From NCBI GenBank assembly GCA_017551405.1, contig JAFZLP010000151.1, positions 1-5,350 of the forward strand: a stretch of DNA of 5,350 bases, given 5' to 3'. Source of the DNA: Bacteroidales bacterium (lineage in GTDB: Bacteria; Bacteroidota; Bacteroidia; Bacteroidales; UBA932). The position numbers and the translations under genes are program-made. The notes under the pieces were generated by a model. The model was not told where the DNA came from and did not search any database. It saw nothing but the letters and a program-made list of their open reading frames with translations. Positions 1 through 5,350 of the stretch are shown piece by piece (position 1 is the stretch's first letter; every line of letters begins with the position of its first letter).

Positions 1-1049
1 ATATCGAACCCATAGGTCTTGGATTTGATTTTGACGCTCGTTTCGCATTTCCAGCTGGTGCGTGTGCCGCCGTCGCTTTCGGTTACAAGGAATGCCAGCT
101 TGTCGAGCTGCTCCGAAAAATCGGAAATCAGGATGGCATCGTACGGGATTGTCTGCCCCACGTGTTTGCGCTTCACTACCACCATGAGGTCCGTCACCGA
201 CGGGGTATACTGGTTGAGCTCCTTTTCGCTGGCGGCATAGAAACCGTTGACGCTCCCCAGCTTGATGAAGAATTCACTCGCCCCGGCGAACCAGGAATCA
301 TACTGGCGCAGCATGGTGAAAGACTTCATATAGAGGTTCTTCACCTTGCCGTCCCCGGATTTGGTGGCCGGAGAGCTGTGCTCCGTCAGGAACATCTGCA
401 TTGGGGTGAAGCCGCTGTCGTCGTTGCTGTTGATTACCCAGACGGGGCGGGAAGCGGCCACGTTTTCATCTACGTAGACAGAGTCTATCACTTTGTATCC
501 GCCTGAGTCATAAGCGATTTCATAAGCATAGTTGCTATTTGCCCCGAAACCGGGGTCGAAGGTAACCAGGGGCATCTGCTCGCCGTCCCAGTCCTCCGAA
601 TACGGCCAGTATATCTGCATTCCGGAAGCGGAAAGGGCATTCAGATAATACTCCACATCCGCGCCCGCCTTGGTGGACACCGGAGGATTCGCCGCGAGAT
701 ATCCTGCAATAAGATCCCTCAGGGGCTCGGTGTAAGCCGCCTTGGTGGCCGCTCTGGTCTCTTCGGAATCACCCACGCCCGCGCCGGGACTGGTGAGCAG
801 GTCACACATCATGTATTCCTCATCGTAACCATTTGACGATGAAGAATTTACCGCATTATGAACCTCGCTTAGCTGACCCGGGCCTATAGGCAGGGATGCC
901 ATCATCATTGCAACATTCCTGGGGGTGAAAACATCCTGCCCGACATAGTTGTCTTCCGGACCATCCGGAACATCTCCGCCTGTGCCCACACACGAGGGCA
1001 ACATAGTGAAAGCGGAGGAAAGAAACAATAAAGTTATGAGCTTTTTCAT
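1..1049 (-). CDS. Secreted lipoprotein of unknown function (3' end beyond the window)
   Basis: An open frame runs from an ATG at 1049 to the left edge without a stop, giving 349 codons. The N-terminus is a lipoprotein signal: MKK, a hydrophobic stretch at residues 4-16, then the lipobox LPSC with the acylated Cys at 20. The mature protein starts with a Gly/Asp/Pro-rich linker (residues 21-33), so it is probably tethered to a membrane; the acidic residues there are scattered and do not form a clear surface-export signal. Residues 100-140 look helical. From about 145 the protein looks rich in beta strands, with a WPYSEDWDG segment (148-156), a PVWVINSNDD segment (202-211) and an aromatic DSWFAG segment (251-256). 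I do not recognise the family. A second Met at 16 lies inside the signal and is not the start. The gene is separated by 157 bases from the U32 gene upstream and has its own promoter-like element. Being a real gene is well supported; function is unknown. Confidence 0.85.
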   Translation of the reverse strand, partial: MKKLITLLFLSSAFTMLPSCVGTGGDVPDGPEDNYVGQDVFTPRNVAMMMASLPIGPGQLSEVHNAVNSSSSNGYDEEYMMCDLLTSPGAGVGDSEETRAATKAAYTEPLRDLIAGYLAANPPVSTKAGADVEYYLNALSASGMQIYWPYSEDWDGEQMPLVTFDPGFGANSNYAYEIAYDSGGYKVIDSVYVDENVAASRPVWVINSNDDSGFTPMQMFLTEHSSPATKSGDGKVKNLYMKSFTMLRQYDSWFAGASEFFIKLGSVNGFYAASEKELNQYTPSVTDLMVVVKRKHVGQTIPYDAILISDFSEQLDKLAFLVTESDGGTRTSWKCETSVKIKSKTYGFD

Positions 1050-1082
1050 GTTCACTTTGTTTTTGGTTGCTGCAAAGTGAAC
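1050..1082. repeat. Perfect 10-bp inverted repeat abutting the lipoprotein start codon
   Basis: GTTCACTTTG at 1050-1059 and its exact reverse complement CAAAGTGAAC at 1073-1082 are separated by 13 bases. On the minus strand the upstream copy contains the proposed -7 element and the downstream copy ends at the base just before the ATG. It could be an operator. It could also form an RNA hairpin over the translation start, but only if transcription begins further upstream, because the proposed start site lies between the two arms. The repeat itself is read directly; its role is inference. Confidence 0.6.
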
Positions 1083-1104
1083 GAATAATATCCGTTTGTT
1101 AAAA
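1073..1104 (-). promoter_or_regulatory. Putative promoter of the lipoprotein gene
   Basis: On the minus strand TCACTTTG (1080-1073) resembles the Bacteroidota -7 element TAnnTTTG, differing only at the second base. It is followed by CAGCAACC, where transcription could start around 1066, leaving a leader of about 15-20 bases. A run of T at 1104-1101 lies at roughly the right distance for a -33 element but is not a proper TTTG. The leader is A-rich (CAAAAACAAAG) and has no Shine-Dalgarno, as is usual in this phylum. The call rests on motif match and position only. Confidence 0.45.
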
Positions 1105-1178
1105 TAATAAACGTTTAACTGTCGTTTTCACCGCCACACGCGCCCAGAGGCCGCCGTTTAGCGGTTTTCAAACGGATA
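1089..1178. repeat. Spaced 10-bp inverted repeat with extra CGTTTR motifs between its arms
   Basis: TATCCGTTTG at 1089-1098 and its exact reverse complement CAAACGGATA at 1169-1178 enclose 70 bases. Within them lie the perfect palindrome TAAACGTTTA (1108-1117) and a further CCGTTTA (1154-1160). The same CGTTTR core therefore occurs five times in 90 bp, counting both strands. The 1154-1159 copy can also pair with 1170-1175 (CCGTTT/AAACGG, 10-base loop), so alternative hairpins are possible in RNA. The arrangement suggests binding sites for a dimeric regulator or an attenuator before the lipoprotein gene. No function is demonstrated. Confidence 0.5.
1130..1165 (-). other. GC-rich stem-loop in the U32-lipoprotein spacer
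   Basis: In minus-strand RNA, ACCGCUA (1165-1159) can pair with UGGCGGU (1136-1130): seven pairs including one G-U. The 22-base loop may hold a small GCC/GGC stem (1151-1149 with 1144-1142). On the plus strand the same stem has a C-A mismatch, so it fits a minus-strand transcript slightly better. It starts 41 bases past the U32 stop and could help end that transcript, but it is followed by GAAAACG and not by a U-tract. I therefore do not call it an intrinsic terminator. It overlaps the 1154-1175 hairpin, so the two exclude each other. Confidence 0.3.
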
Positions 1179-1206
1179 ATTGCTGCAAAATGAAAAAACT
1201 TTTTTG

Positions 1207-2964
1207 TTACCTGATTGCTCTTACGGTCATTTCGCAGGCCTTGCAGTCGAAACCGAGAGCGAGGCGGCGGCCGTTGTTGAGCAGGAAGAGAGGGCCGGAG
1301 TCTGCGGCGCCCTGGTGGACCGGGCACATCCCCAGTTCGTACCGGATGCAGTATTTGCTGCGCATAAGGGGCTCTCTGACGCCGTCAGGGGTGGGATTGG
1401 AAGCTGTTTCACCCTGCCCGGGACGGCTGGCGCTGCCGGTCCTGTTCATCAGCGGCAACTGATTGCAGGGTATCGAGTCCAGGTCGTCAGCCACCAGACG
1501 CCGCATGGAGTTGAGGATAGAAGCGCTCAGCAGGGGCAGCTGGCCTGCTTCCAGACGGTCCAGCGAAAAGAGGTAATGCCCGCTGCGTTTCGAGAGCTGT
1601 TCGCGGAACATGTCCGCGGCGCGCGCCCGGTTTTCCGCGGTTTCGACATCGGCCTTGAAGGGGCTTACAACCCTGCGCCCGTCCTGGGAAGTGGCGGTGA
1701 TTTCAATGCTCCACTTGCCGGACACCTTCGCTTCCAGCGAAACCGGAATCTCCCTTTTCGGGATGTTCCTGTCCAGCTCGCGCTCGAAGGCCGCGTCGAT
1801 GTTGCGGTAGAGTCTGGTCCCCTCCCTGAGGCCGTCCACGGCCTTGCAGGTGATGGTAAGGCCTTCGCAGACGTCTCCCCGGAACCCTACCACCGAGTTC
1901 TTGTGAATGAAGGAGAAACCGTCCCCGTTGTTCAGGACGACTCCGCCCTTTTCGGGCGATATGACAATTTCGAGCCCGTTCCTGGAATGCCGTATGCGCG
2001 ATACGGTCCCTACCGGGGTGCCTAGGTTCGTGGGGGCGTCCATCGAGGACCACTGCCCACGCTTTCCGTCCAGGAAAAGCTCGGTATAGCCGCGGTTGAA
2101 GGTTTTCCACGGGTCAGGGGAGAAACCTCCCGACACCGTTCCGAACGAAGCCCTGCGGAAGTCGTCGGGCCTGCCGGCTGCGATATCGTCCAAAGCCTGT
2201 GAATACCAGCGGGTTATATTGCGGACATAGGAGATGCTTTTGAGCCTCCCTTCAATCTTGAAGGAGCAGACCCCGGCATCCGCGAGTTCGGAAAGCTTTT
2301 CGTGCAGGTTGAGGTCTTTGAGCGACAGGAGGGCCTTGTTGCGCACCAGCACCCTGCCGTCGGAATCGACCAGGTCGTAGAGCGACCGGCATGCCTGGAT
2401 GCATTCACCGCGGTCGGCTGAGCGCCCGTCGAGATAGGCCGAAAGAGAGCATTCGCCGCTGTAGCATACGCACAGCGCGCCGTGCACGAAGACTTCCAGC
2501 TCGCACGAAACGGCCTTCCTGATGGCTTTGATCGTCTCGAGCGGAAGCTCCCTCTCCAGTACCAGCCTGCTGCAGCCGAGGGCCTCGAACCGGCGGGCAT
2601 CCTCAACCGTGCGTATGGCGCACTGGGTGGAGGCATGCAGCGGCACGGTGATATCGTCCCAGCCGCATATGCGCTCGTCGCGGATGATGAAAGCGTCCAC
2701 CCCGGCGGCCTGCTCGAGCAGCATCTGGCGATGCAGTTCCGGCAGTTCCTCCTCGCTTACCGAAATGTTGACGGTCACGAAGATGCGGGCCCCGAAACGG
2801 TGGGCGTACTCGCACAGCCTGGCTATGTCATCCACGGAATTGCCTGCATCCTTCCGGGCCCCGAAGAAAGGACCTGCAATATACACGGCATCGGCACCGC
2901 TGTCAATGGCCGCGATGCCGATGCCTGCATTTCTTGCCGGAGCAAGCAGTTCGAGTGGAGTCAT
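1207..2964 (-). CDS. rlhA: U32-family protein, probable 23S rRNA 5-hydroxycytidine (C2501) synthase RlhA
   Basis: The 585-residue protein matches the U32 'peptidase' family, whose E. coli members RlhA (YdcP) and TrhP (YegQ) are RNA hydroxylases. RlhA makes 5-hydroxycytidine at 23S rRNA C2501. The barrel start is typical (LELLAPARNA at 4-13, GADAVYI at 23-29). The U32 signature E-x-F-x2-G-A-L-C-x4-G-x-C-x-L-S is complete at 157-175. Four family cysteines, C165, C172, C188 and C192, are the expected iron-sulfur ligands. HASTQC (110-115), GRSADRG (180-186) and SFKIEGR (234-240) also fit RlhA, and the DUF3656-like part lies around 370-495. The C-terminus has four more conserved cysteines, C539, C547, C574 and C577, the last pair in FDCKACEM. 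From memory, E. coli RlhA is about 650 residues; the missing part lies before C539. The ATG at 2964 is 3 bases after the TPR gene's stop, indicating one operon and likely translational coupling. RlhA is favoured over TrhP on overall resemblance. Confidence 0.85.
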   Translation of the reverse strand: MTPLELLAPARNAGIGIAAIDSGADAVYIAGPFFGARKDAGNSVDDIARLCEYAHRFGARIFVTVNISVSEEELPELHRQMLLEQAAGVDAFIIRDERICGWDDITVPLHASTQCAIRTVEDARRFEALGCSRLVLERELPLETIKAIRKAVSCELEVFVHGALCVCYSGECSLSAYLDGRSADRGECIQACRSLYDLVDSDGRVLVRNKALLSLKDLNLHEKLSELADAGVCSFKIEGRLKSISYVRNITRWYSQALDDIAAGRPDDFRRASFGTVSGGFSPDPWKTFNRGYTELFLDGKRGQWSSMDAPTNLGTPVGTVSRIRHSRNGLEIVISPEKGGVVLNNGDGFSFIHKNSVVGFRGDVCEGLTITCKAVDGLREGTRLYRNIDAAFERELDRNIPKREIPVSLEAKVSGKWSIEITATSQDGRRVVSPFKADVETAENRARAADMFREQLSKRSGHYLFSLDRLEAGQLPLLSASILNSMRRLVADDLDSIPCNQLPLMNRTGSASRPGQGETASNPTPDGVREPLMRSKYCIRYELGMCPVHQGAADSGPLFLLNNGRRLALGFDCKACEMTVRAIR

Positions 2965-2967
2965 CTT

Positions 2968-3900
2968 CTACTTGAGGGCAGCGATCTGCTTCTGGGCTTC
3001 TGCGCCGAGCTTGGCGTCGGAAGATGCCTTCTGGTAGAACTCGATGGCCTTGGCCTTGTTGCCGGCCTGCTGATGGAGGGCGGCGACGGTGAAGGCTATC
3101 TGGCCCGCGTTGGCTGCGCTGGGCGAGAGCTCGAGGTACTTCTCGAAGTACTCGATGGCGGCGTTGTTCTTCTTCTGGAGCTGCGAGGCCTGGCCAGCAA
3201 TCTGGTATGCCTTTGCGTTCTCGCCGTACTCGTTGACCTTGAGGGCGTTTTCAACAGCACCTGCGTAGTTCTTGGCCTTGAGGAGAGCTGCAGCCTCCTT
3301 CAGGTAAATGTTGGAGAGCTGCTTGTTGGCTGCTTCTTCCTGGCCGTTGGCGGCTGCAAGCTCGAAAGCTTTGACAGCCTCGTCCTTGTTGCCGAGGGCG
3401 CTCAGGGCCTGGCCCTTGCGGAGGGCGATGGCGGCGTCGGTAGGATTGACTGCGAGCACTTCGTCATAGGCCTTGACGGCACCGGTATAATCCTTGTCCT
3501 TGAGGAGGGAGTTGCCCTTCTGCGCGTAAACCTTGGGAAGAAGGTCGATGATCTCGTTGGCAACGTTGACGTCGCCGTATGCAACGGCAAATTCCTGGGC
3601 CTTCTTGAAGGCTGCAAGCGCTTCGTCGTACTCCTGTTTATTGACGAGCCCCTTTGCAATGGAGAGCTGCAGGCCGGGGATGGCGGTCTTGCAGTTGGCC
3701 GCTACTTCCGCACCCTCTTCGCCGAGAGCCTCGGCTGCGGAAAGGGCGCTCTGGAGCTGTGCGAGGGCGTCTGCCTGATTGCCTGCCTGGAAAGCTGCAA
3801 TACCGTTGTTGTAGGTTTCGGTAACGGTTGCAAGATCCTGGGCGAATGCCATGGAAGCACCAAGAATGACTGCTGCAATGGTAACAAACAACTTTTTCAT
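2968..3900 (-). CDS. Exported TPR-repeat protein
   Basis: The 310-residue protein starts with a clear signal peptide: MKKLF, a hydrophobic core at 6-18, and an AFA-QD cleavage site after A20 (signal peptidase I, no lipobox). The rest is almost wholly alpha-helical and rich in Ala, Lys and Glu. It reads as about six or seven tetratricopeptide-like helix pairs, clearest at 125-155 (GNSLLKDKDYTGAVKAYDEV), 159-188, 198-228, 231-262 (ending YLELSP) and 269-296. The first 120 residues hold weaker repeats (27-57, 80-107). TPR arrays bind other proteins; the partner is not shown by the sequence. No enzyme domain is present, so a periplasmic scaffold is the best inference. The start at 3900 gives the complete signal; an in-frame ATG at 3939 would add 13 polar residues and overlaps the promoter element. 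It is the first gene of an operon with rlhA and is divergent from the M16-like gene. It may carry an outer-membrane or cell-envelope role, but I cannot name one. Confidence 0.9.
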   Translation of the reverse strand: MKKLFVTIAAVILGASMAFAQDLATVTETYNNGIAAFQAGNQADALAQLQSALSAAEALGEEGAEVAANCKTAIPGLQLSIAKGLVNKQEYDEALAAFKKAQEFAVAYGDVNVANEIIDLLPKVYAQKGNSLLKDKDYTGAVKAYDEVLAVNPTDAAIALRKGQALSALGNKDEAVKAFELAAANGQEEAANKQLSNIYLKEAAALLKAKNYAGAVENALKVNEYGENAKAYQIAGQASQLQKKNNAAIEYFEKYLELSPSAANAGQIAFTVAALHQQAGNKAKAIEFYQKASSDAKLGAEAQKQIAALK

Positions 3901-3936
3901 AATTTTTGTGTTTTGAATATTCTGGTTAGTGAACTG

Positions 3937-3944
3937 CAAAAATA
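3937..3944 (-). promoter_or_regulatory. Putative -7 promoter element of the TPR-rlhA operon
   Basis: On the minus strand TATTTTTG (3944-3937) is an exact match to TAnnTTTG and is followed by CAGTTCAC. Transcription would start near 3930, giving a leader of about 30 bases, A-rich near the ATG (CACAAAAATT) and without a Shine-Dalgarno. No TTTG at the -33 position was found. The same TTTGCAG core follows in the lipoprotein promoter at 1080-1070. Confidence 0.55.
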
Positions 3945-3945
3945 A

Positions 3946-3964
3946 TAATTTTGTTTTAATTTTG
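3946..3964 (+). promoter_or_regulatory. Two tandem -7 promoter elements for the M16-like gene
   Basis: TAATTTTG occurs twice on the plus strand, at 3946-3953 and 3957-3964, exactly 11 bases apart; both match TAnnTTTG. Transcription from the first would start near 3960 and from the second near 3970, leaving leaders of only about 8 to 18 bases before the ATG at 3978. No good -33 TTTG is visible for either. The sites lie within 10-30 bases of the opposing TPR element, so RNA polymerase could hardly occupy both strands at once. Confidence 0.5.
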
Positions 3965-3977
3965 TAGTTAGATAATA

Positions 3978-5350
3978 ATGCGTCTGCAAAGTTTAATAAT
4001 CGGCTTCTTTTTTGCCCTCTGCTGCCTTCAGGCCCCGGCAGAGGAGCTTCCGGTAATTAAAAAGAGCTCCCAGATAACCATCGGGTCCCTCCCGAACAAC
4101 GTGCGTTTCTATCTGGCCGAAAACAGTACAACCAAAGGTTATGCCAATTTCATGCTGGTCCAGAAAGGGGGCGCGGACGTATCCCGTTCCAGGAGCCTCA
4201 TGAGAAGGCTTCCCCACTTCACCGACATCACCCCCTACAGGTTCCTTTCCTCCAAGGGAATAGGCTATGGCCCGGAGGGTTATGTGTCCTACCCCGACGG
4301 CAACACGGTGTTCTCCTTCAATGACGTGCCCACCTTCGACACGGCCGCATGCGACTCCACCATCCTTCTCATCTTCGACCTCGTGGGGGAATTCGACGGC
4401 GAACAGGCGGTGGTGGTCTGCGGCGACATCTCCAAGAAGGAGATAGAGTCGAAACTCCATGTCTTCTCGCTGAACGTGTCGCCGCGCAACAGCCTGGCCA
4501 GCAGGAGGCCATACAGCTGGGAACCCTCCGAAAACATCCGCTTCGTCTACACCCCCAACAACACCCGCGACCTGGTGGAACTGTCCTTCATATGGGATTC
4601 CCCGAGGACTCCGCAGAACCGCATGAACACCCCCCAACCCCTTGTGAGCTACATGTTTGCGCAGGAGCTGGGGCATGTACTCAGAAGGCGGGTGAGGCAG
4701 CGTTTCATGCAGGACGGCATTCCGCTGGCCGCCTTCGACCTGCGTTATTCCGACAGCGCGGCCTCTTCCGGCGACGAGCGCTATGAGTTCATCATCTCCA
4801 TTGCCAGGAAAGACCTCGACCAGGCCGTCCACGTGATGGCCGCCATATTCTCGGAGCTCGACAATGACGGGGCGTCCTGGGAGGAGTTCAACGACGCGAA
4901 GAACAGCATGCTGGCAGCCGCCGGCAAGAGGCTGTCGGCCCCCATCGCCAACAGCGTGCTAGCCGACGAGTGCAAGTCCTCATTCCTGTACGGCTCCAAC
5001 ATCCCGGCCCCCGATGCGATCCTGAACTTCTTCAACGGCCGCAAGCTCGAGCAGGAACGCGAGCTGTCCCTTTTCAACGGCTTCGTCTCCTCGCTTCTCG
5101 ACGCCCGCAGGGCGCTCACCATCCGCTGCGACGCCCCCAATGGCGTAATCAACGGCGATGCGATCCTGTCGTCGTTCGTTTCCTCATGGGGCGGCACGGC
5201 CGACACCGGCCCGTTCAAGTCCAGTTGCGGCGACACCCTTTCCCTTATCAAGGCGAAGGGCCACAGGGTCAAGGTGAAATCCGAGACCACCGACCCGGTT
5301 TCCGGCGGCAGCATCTGGTCGTTCTCGAACGGCACCCGCGTCATTTTCAA
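3978..5350 (+). CDS. Exported M16-family protein lacking the zinc-binding motif (3' end beyond the window)
   Basis: The frame is open from the ATG at 3978 to the right edge (457 codons). Residues 1-21 form a signal peptide ending in the signal peptidase I site APA-EE. The first M16 domain begins at SLPNNVRFYLAEN (37-49) and VQKGG (61-65). Active M16 enzymes here have R-G-L-A-H-F-L-E-H; this protein has R-S-L-M-R-R-L-P-H (72-80), so the first zinc His and the catalytic Glu of HxxEH are gone. Further family landmarks follow: NDVPTF (115-120), VVVCGDIS (145-152), and an M16_C-like domain from about 185 to 325. A second lobe starts at GGSIWSFSNGTRVIF (443-457). Only about 65 residues separate H80 from VVVCGD, far fewer than normal. 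The helical part carrying the third zinc ligand appears to be missing. The protein should be periplasmic and inactive as a protease, perhaps a binding subunit for an active M16 partner. It could instead be a decaying gene, but no stop or frameshift is seen. Confidence 0.85.
   Translation, partial: MRLQSLIIGFFFALCCLQAPAEELPVIKKSSQITIGSLPNNVRFYLAENSTTKGYANFMLVQKGGADVSRSRSLMRRLPHFTDITPYRFLSSKGIGYGPEGYVSYPDGNTVFSFNDVPTFDTAACDSTILLIFDLVGEFDGEQAVVVCGDISKKEIESKLHVFSLNVSPRNSLASRRPYSWEPSENIRFVYTPNNTRDLVELSFIWDSPRTPQNRMNTPQPLVSYMFAQELGHVLRRRVRQRFMQDGIPLAAFDLRYSDSAASSGDERYEFIISIARKDLDQAVHVMAAIFSELDNDGASWEEFNDAKNSMLAAAGKRLSAPIANSVLADECKSSFLYGSNIPAPDAILNFFNGRKLEQERELSLFNGFVSSLLDARRALTIRCDAPNGVINGDAILSSFVSSWGGTADTGPFKSSCGDTLSLIKAKGHRVKVKSETTDPVSGGSIWSFSNGTRVIF

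Larger units (their letters stand above)
1067..1194. repeat. Direct repeat of a 15-mer (14/15), copies at 1067-1081 and 1180-1194
   Basis: TTGCTGCAAAGTGAA at 1067-1081 and TTGCTGCAAAATGAA at 1180-1194 differ at one base and are 113 bases apart. On the minus strand they read TTCACTTTGCAGCAA and TTCATTTTGCAGCAA. Both thus contain a TCAnTTTGC segment like a Bacteroidota -7 element. The right-hand copy may be a second, upstream promoter just past the U32 stop codon, or a leftover of a local duplication. Confidence 0.4.

Noticed and set aside
162..506. 114-codon open frame on the plus strand
   Set aside because: Antisense to the lipoprotein gene, which is open over its whole 349 codons and has a clear lipobox.
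1193..1205. AAAAAACTTTTTT palindrome just after the rlhA stop as a terminator
   Set aside because: It has no GC stem and no room for a loop, so it cannot form an intrinsic terminator hairpin.
1083..1206. Possible tRNA, small RNA gene or mobile-element end in the spacer
   Set aside because: No tRNA-like fold, no transposase fragment and no target-site duplication could be seen; only inverted and direct repeats are supported.
1190..1462. Plus-strand frame beginning with a signal-peptide-like MKKLFCYLIALTVISQA
   Set aside because: After the first codons it runs antisense to the conserved C-terminal Cys region of rlhA and becomes Arg/Pro-rich. The hydrophobic start is the complement of the rlhA end plus an A/T run, so it is most likely chance.
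1180..2025. 281-codon open frame on the plus strand
   Set aside because: Antisense to rlhA in DNA whose minus-strand frame matches the family throughout; no domain seen.
3901..3939. Upstream ATG that would extend the TPR protein by 13 residues
   Set aside because: It would put a polar stretch (MQFTNQNIQ) before the signal peptide, and the ATG lies inside the -7 promoter element, so it would not be in the transcript.
2482..3945. 487-codon open frame on the plus strand
   Set aside because: It lies antisense to the TPR gene and the start of rlhA, both strongly supported by signal peptide, repeats and motifs. Its product is a Leu/Val/Gly-rich sequence with no recognisable domain, as expected opposite Ala/Lys/Glu-rich codons.
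3993..4832. 279-codon open frame on the minus strand
   Set aside because: Antisense to the M16-like gene, whose plus-strand frame has the signal peptide and M16 landmarks.

Overview
The window looks like chromosomal DNA of a member of the Bacteroidota, most likely Bacteroidales. The signs are a -7 promoter element of the Bacteroidota type (TAnnTTTG) before the genes, A-rich leaders without Shine-Dalgarno sequences, a lipoprotein beginning MKK with a lipobox Cys at 20, and a two-lobed exported M16 protein of a kind common in that order. The coding DNA is moderately GC-rich and the intergenic DNA is clearly AT-rich. This would fit a Rikenellaceae/Alistipes-like genome, but the genus is only a guess.

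Layout, left to right. (1) Positions 1-1049, minus strand: the first 349 codons of an unrecognised lipoprotein, cut off by the left edge. (2) 1050-1206: a 157-base intergenic region unusually rich in inverted repeats, with a promoter-like element for the lipoprotein gene. (3) 1207-2964, minus: a complete U32-family protein of the RlhA (YdcP) type, the 23S rRNA C2501 hydroxylase. (4) 2968-3900, minus: an exported TPR-repeat protein, only 3 bases upstream of the U32 gene, so the two very probably form an operon. (5) 3901-3977: a 77-base divergent promoter region with TAnnTTTG elements on both strands. (6) 3978-5350, plus: the first 457 codons of an exported M16 (pitrilysin/insulinase-like) protein, cut off by the right edge, whose zinc-binding motif is destroyed and whose first domain seems internally shortened.

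The U32 enzyme should act in the cytoplasm on rRNA. The TPR protein, the lipoprotein and the M16-like protein should all act in the envelope, so the TPR-U32 operon joins two compartments. No RNA gene, CRISPR array, transposon or phage part was seen. The points most worth a second look are the degenerate M16 protein, the repeat-rich region at 1050-1206, and the TPR-rlhA pairing.
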